NCBI GenBank assembly: GCA_003971905.1
Contig: RSEE01000004.1
Coordinates: 1 to 64,000 of the forward strand
Reading direction: 5' to 3'
Length of the DNA stretch: 64,000 nucleotides
Source of the DNA: Moniliella sp. 'wahieum'
Taxonomy: Eukaryota > Basidiomycota > Moniliellomycetes > Moniliellales > Moniliellaceae
Positions 59,906 to 64,000 of this stretch are shown one piece after another; positions within the stretch are counted from its first letter, which is position 1, and the number at the start of each line of letters is the position of its first letter. The position numbers and the translations under genes were made by a program. The notes under the pieces were generated by a model. The model was not told the DNA's origin. It did not search any database and worked only from the letters and a program-made list of their open reading frames with translations.

Positions 59906-60788
59906 ATGCCCTCATTGCTTCCTCCACACCGCATAAACCGCAGTGGTAACTCCCACGGAAGCCAATCCACCCTTCAACCGCACTCACTCCCACTCTCGCC
60001 CGCCATGATCTCGCCCACCTTTCCGACTCGGACGCGGCCGAGAATGAGCCAGAGTCGCCGAATGCGCTGCACTACGACCACTCCATTTCTCGCCAGCCTG
60101 CCTTCCGCGCTACTCCTCTGGCCGCTCCCCTGTAGTTTCACCCCAAATACCACGCGTCCTGCGCTCCACGATGGTGATCTCGAGCGTTTGGACCGTTTGC
60201 AGTTGGGAGAAGTGGTCAGTCATCCCCTGCCCCCCTTGCCCCTTTCTTTCTGCTGACCCAACTCCATTCACTCGTTTTATTTTTATAGAACCCCCAGGTT
60301 GGCGCTGCTTGCTGCTCGCTTTCCGTCCCCAAAGTGGGGCAGCCCACTACGACACTGTTCGCTCCGTTTCTGGCGGCAGTGGTGGTGGTGTCTCCGAGTC
60401 CTCAACCAGGTTGGCGGATGGGACGGGGGACGCACCCACGCACGTTTATCCTTCCCTCGGGCGTCTTCGCCGGCCGTGGCATTCCGCCCCAGGGCCTGTA
60501 TCTCCCCGACATGACCGGCATCACCGAAGCGCTCGACACCCCCGGCAAAAGTCTCATGTCCAGCACACACGCTTCGACCCCTCTCAGCCGTCCCCGAGCC
60601 AGGCCCGTGTCGAGACTGCACGTACTAAAGTCTACCTCGACAAGCTCAGGCGGAATGCTGTCTCGGTCGAAACTCGGGCTTCCCAACGCCATGCTCAGAC
60701 AACGCTCAGATCAATGACCTCCAGTCGGAGCTTGCTCATGCGGGCCCAGGAAGCGGCCCGATTCGAGGTTGCGGCTCAGGCTCAGGCC

Positions 60789-60853
<65 letters not shown>

Positions 60854-62229
60854 CCAGGCCCAGGCCCAGGCCCAGGCCCCGGCTCAGGCTCAGGCTCAAT
60901 CGAAAGCTCAGGCCCCAAGTCAGGCTCAAGCACCTCAACTCGGTTCCTTTACCCCGTCCACTCTCGTTGGCGAGTCCCATGCCATGCCAGCTTCCCCTTC
61001 GCCCCCGCGCCCGGAGGGCATTCCTCTAGACTCTCGTGCGACCCAGGTCAGGACTAATCTGGAAGCCACCACAGGTCGGGTGTCCCGTATGTTACACCAA
61101 CAACTTTCGTCGCCGCTCCGTCCCATGTCGAGCACAGGACGCTCGCCGAACATGGCACCGCCGCTGCGAACGCCTCTGATGGTGCCTTCACCTTTGGCTA
61201 GAAACCCTGCCCGACTCAGCCCGGCGTTGTCGACCCGTACGGCACCAGCAACGCCTCAAGTTACAAATGAGGAGAAACTTCGCAGTGCTGACGCGACTGC
61301 TGAGATTGCCGCTCTTCGCCGGGATGTTCGTCAGCTCCAACGAGACGTGGCTGAGTTGAAGGCCCAAGCCGCTCAAGGCCATCCTCCAACGACTTCGACT
61401 GAACCTCAAGCAGCTCTCCCGGGTTCTTCTTCGCCAAGCCTTCCCGAGGCCCACGTTGAGTCTGCCATGCCGGAGACTAACAGGAAGACGCCTTCTCCTG
61501 CTCCTCCCACTGACAGAACGGTTGGCACATCGACATTTCCACATCTTTCGCCTCCTCTACAAACGGCGTCTAGCCAGCCCCTTCCTGCAGAGCAGACCCT
61601 CCAGCTCCTGTTTTGGAACTTACACGCTCGTCTCCCTTACCTCCCTCTGCTACTGCCCACCGCCGGCCTGGGGATTTGACCGTTGAAGATGACGTGAGCG
61701 GCACAGCGCTCTCAGAACTCGAATTGAGCCGCAGCCTCGATGGCAGTCGAGCCGAGCCTTCGCCAACTGTGCACCCAGATGGTCACTCAATCGACCACTC
61801 ACACGACCCCAAAAAGTGTGTCCCCTGCACCCGGGCGCGCCGGGCCGAGCGTAAGCGCAAAGCTCGCGCGGAAGCGGCGGAGGCTGAAGCACGCCGAGTC
61901 GAAGCTGAGGCCAGAGCGACACATGCTCTCCTGGCGCGAATCGATGCGCTTTTGGAAGAGGATGGGGTGGATGCGGGAATTGTTTCGTGATGGGGCTGGA
62001 GTCTAAAGAACAGGCACTCCTACACGCCCTCAATGGCCAAATGATCGATGAGTACTTCCACCAGCGGGACGTTTACTCCACCTTGGCCGACGAGATCAAG
62101 ACACTCAACCCATACGAACTGCGGCATAGTATTACCGCTGCGCACGTTACCGAGGCGTTGGACACGTTGACGGCCATTGCCGCTCGATCGATACTCTCCA
62201 CCAAATTCTTCCAGCCCCTGTTGATGTAA
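59906..62229 (+). CDS. Spindle-pole-body protein, PPC89/Cep57-like
   Basis: The likely N-terminal parts are [20 protein letters not shown] and, in another frame, [21 protein letters not shown] 74-base intron lies at 60215-60288 (GTCAGT, TGCTGACC, ATAG). Then come [19 protein letters not shown], resembling the conserved YLPDVTGLT-type box of fungal PPC89/Cep57-like proteins, and a coiled coil ([20 protein letters not shown]). A poly(Ala-Gln) run, a Pro/Ser-rich part, a second coiled coil ([20 protein letters not shown]) and [20 protein letters not shown] follow. The last is a Cys-x-x-Cys element like the one before the Cep57 microtubule-binding domain. The end is [20 protein letters not shown] plus a helix to the stop at 62229. 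Such proteins anchor gamma-tubulin complexes at the spindle pole body. Frame breaks occur at about 60110, 60600, 61640 and 61985. Family assignment rests on these short motifs. Confidence 0.6.
60773..60898 (+). repeat. Coding hexanucleotide repeat, poly(Ala-Gln)
   Basis: About 21 units of gctcag/gcccag encode an alternating Ala-Gln tract inside the PPC89-like gene. The gcccag variants cluster in the 3' half and all changes are synonymous, so the dipeptide is kept while the DNA varies. Confidence 0.92.
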
Positions 62230-62454
62230 ACTGATTCATGGTGCTTAGGCTCACCTGTTCGTTTTCTGTACTTCCCACCAAGTGCCTCTCCCCTCCCCCT
62301 CGAGGGACATTTGGTGTTTGTTTGGGTTCCTATATGCTATGCTATTCCGTTTGCCATGTCGTTCATACTCCCGTGCAGTAGGTGTCCATATACATCCTGC
62401 AACAATGATTAACCCGAAGATCAGAAGGCAAGAAGAGGGTATGCAATGGCGAGC

Positions 62455-63505
62455 TTAGTCCCAGTCCAAGTCATCGTCGTCACCGCCAAGGGTGCCTTGG
62501 CGGATACTGCTCTGGGGGTTGGCCTGTGCAGGTTCCTCCTTGTTTTCGTTCGCCGTAGCATTAGGATCCGCGTCCGCTGGAACGACGGCACCAGTGGCAG
62601 CCAGCAAGAGTTCAATGTCCGCCATCTTGGTCGCCATGCCCGACAGGCCAATTTCCGGGCGAGTGAGCCCCACAATTTGACGATGCATCTGACCACCAAT
62701 GTAGATGAGCAAGGTGGGCATGTTGCGATCCGGGTAGCCCTCAATGGCCTGGGCCCCAGGGATGTCGACAAACTTGCTTGCGGGATACTTGGTCGCCAGA
62801 TGTTGTAAGTACCCCGCAGCAATTCACTCTCCGCCTGGCCTGCCTTATAGAGCAAGCACACCACCGGCGTCCCTTGGGCCGCGCCGGGTTCGCTCCTCCC
62901 GCGGTGGAGGCCGAGGTAGAAGTGCCAGACTCGGCAGCCTGGTGGGCTTTGTCACTGTCCATCGTGGCCGCCGTGCCATCATACGGCTCCGCACTGGCGT
63001 CGGTCACCTCGCGCTTGTAGTCAGGGCGAGAGATGGGGTACATACGGCCAAAGCGGGCGCGACGCTGTTTGGCGCGGAGCTCGGCAAGGCGCTGAGACCG
63101 AATCTCTTGCAGCAGGCGTTCCTCATCATCGTCAATCTTATCCAGCTCATCCTCGTCGTCGCTGTCCAGGGTGCCGATCTTGCGCGGTGCAGGTTCTTCC
63201 TCCTCGGCCTCATCTGCGACTGCCGCCGCCTTGGGCCGACGTGGCAGCACCCCCTCGTCTAGCGCACGGTTGGCTTGGGCGAGAGAGAGGCCCCGCAGCT
63301 GCTCGTTGCGTTGCACATCGCCGGGGATGGGCTCGGGTGAAGGCGAGCGCGAAGGCGGCTTGGGCGGAATAATGCCATGGGCACGGAGCGCATCCGTGCT
63401 AAAAGGTCACAAAAAACGGTGTCAGCCGTCACGGGCGTGGCGCGATAGGGGGGGGGGCACGCACAATTCAGTGTCTTCGTGCGGATCAACTTGGACCTGA
63501 GCCAT
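62455..63505 (-). CDS. Phosducin-like protein (PLP2/PDCL3 type)
   Basis: A thioredoxin-fold co-chaperone of the CCT/TRiC chaperonin that helps fold tubulin, actin and G-beta. The N-terminus from the ATG at 63505 (MAQVQVDPHEDTEF) joins TDALRAHGIIPPKPPSRSPS across a 66-base intron at 63399-63464 (GTGCGT, GCTGACA, TTAG). The acidic DSDDEDELDKIDDDEERLL, the helix EIRSQRLAELRAKQRRARFG and MYPISRPDYKREVTDAS are textbook. Then a low-complexity insert of about 35 residues splits the usual REVTEAS-PVVVLLY join before TPVVCLLYKAGQAESELLRG. YLQHLATKYPASKFVDIPG, EGYPDRNMPTLLIYIGGQMH and VGLTRPEIGL follow, with the end DDDDLDWD at 62455. Two one-base breaks (near 62877 and 62815) look like sequence errors. 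Confidence 0.9.
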
Positions 63506-63789
63506 AATGGACAGTGGTGGTGACGGTAGTAGTAACGGTGGCGGCGGCGGCCAGGAAGCGGTGCGTGAACGCAACGCCACGCCACGCAGGCCGCCTTGCT
63601 GGAAGCCCAACGAAGACGGCCGACAGCCTGCGAAGATGCGGTGAAATGTTGAACCGAACCCAAGGTCTTCTGTAATTAATAAACGCCGACGCCCGAGTAG
63701 GCGATCCGTTCTCCTGGTGGACTCGAAGTGTAATAAATAACCACATCTCCAAGGCGTGCCAGCCTTCCCACCCACCCATCTCCGTCGCA

Positions 63790-64000
63790 ATGCGCACCTC
63801 CCCGTCCCACTTACTCCAGTGCGCACTGCTCTAGAGCAGACACAGTTCCACAACTGGTTCCCCAACTTCAAGCGCATCTCCCCCAAAGCCACAGTGGTCG
63901 ACCTGTCCGCTTTGCAACCCGACTTCCTCGACTGGTTTGAAGAGGACGGGTTACGCATCTCCAGGCGCCGAGGGCGTCAATGGAACGGCTCCTATTCAGG
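63790..64000 (+). CDS. CDC123: CDC123, 5' part only (runs off the window)
   Basis: The N-terminus of the eIF2 assembly factor CDC123/D123, which joins eIF2 gamma to alpha. The visible protein is LTPVRTALEQTQFHNWFPNF then KRISPKATVVDLSALQPDFL and DWFEEDGLRISRRRGR, matching the conserved W-[YF]-P-x-F and DGI/L blocks. The ATG at 63790 is one frame off from this reading, so either a base is missing in the first 40 nt or the start lies elsewhere. The gene continues past 64000. It is divergent from the phosducin-like gene, 284 bases away. Confidence 0.8.

Overview
The window reads as nuclear DNA of a basidiomycete fungus. The genes are GC-rich and carry zero to three short introns (about 47-156 bp) with GTRNGT donors, CTRAC-type branch sites and YAG acceptors. 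The gene content is fungal: bifunctional tryptophan synthase, a SKN1/KRE6 glucan-assembly protein, a PPC89/Cep57-like spindle-pole protein and a pentapeptide-of-EF-hands (PEF) protein. The low intron number fits Ustilaginomycotina better than mushrooms or rusts, but that placement is inference and no species is claimed.

Layout, left to right. 1-2.5 kb is gene-poor DNA built of short palindrome-cored tandem motifs. 2.7-6.3 kb holds a zinc alcohol dehydrogenase and a Golgi GDPase (both +). 6.8-10.5 kb holds the RAD17/RAD24 checkpoint clamp loader (-). 10.5-13.4 kb has no convincing protein gene but contains a U2 spliceosomal snRNA with a TATA box. 13.4-17.5 kb is a divergent pair: a GLTSCR1/BICRA-domain protein (-) and a ZC3H3-like five-CCCH-finger protein (+). 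18-23 kb holds RPB7 (-), VPS60/CHMP5 (-) and, divergent from the latter, a VPS9-plus-CUE Rab5 exchange factor (+). 23.2-26 kb is a mitochondrial PPR-type protein (-). 28-30.3 kb is an SRPK kinase (+). 31-33.9 kb is a large disordered Ser/Pro-rich orphan (-). 34.6-36.3 kb is a NIPA-type Mg transporter (+). 36.7-38.9 kb is tryptophan synthase (-). 40.7-41.8 kb is a secreted RlpA/barwin-fold protein (+). 43.6-45.9 kb is SKN1/KRE6 (-). 48.3-49.9 kb is NADP-isocitrate dehydrogenase (+). 50.4-51.3 kb is a PEF calcium protein (+). 54-55.9 kb is a secreted GH1 glycosidase (+). 57-57.7 kb is an orphan (-). 58.4-59.4 kb is a mitochondrial RRM-like protein (-). 59.9-62.2 kb is the PPC89/Cep57-like protein with a poly(Ala-Gln) tract (+). 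62.5-63.5 kb is a phosducin-like protein (-). The right edge cuts a CDC123 gene (+).

There is no operon logic; most genes are unrelated housekeeping functions. The only pair with an evident common theme is the divergent VPS60/VPS9 pair, both endosomal. Two window-wide properties stand out. First, many conserved genes need one or more single-base frame changes, often in homopolymers, to read through, while ADH, GDA1, TRP5 and the PPR gene are clean. That looks like residual assembly error rather than biology. Second, the intergenic DNA is studded with period-7 microsatellites, several with a six-base palindrome plus one G or C as the unit. I did not find a convincing new biological system; the repeat pattern and the orphan genes are the best leads.
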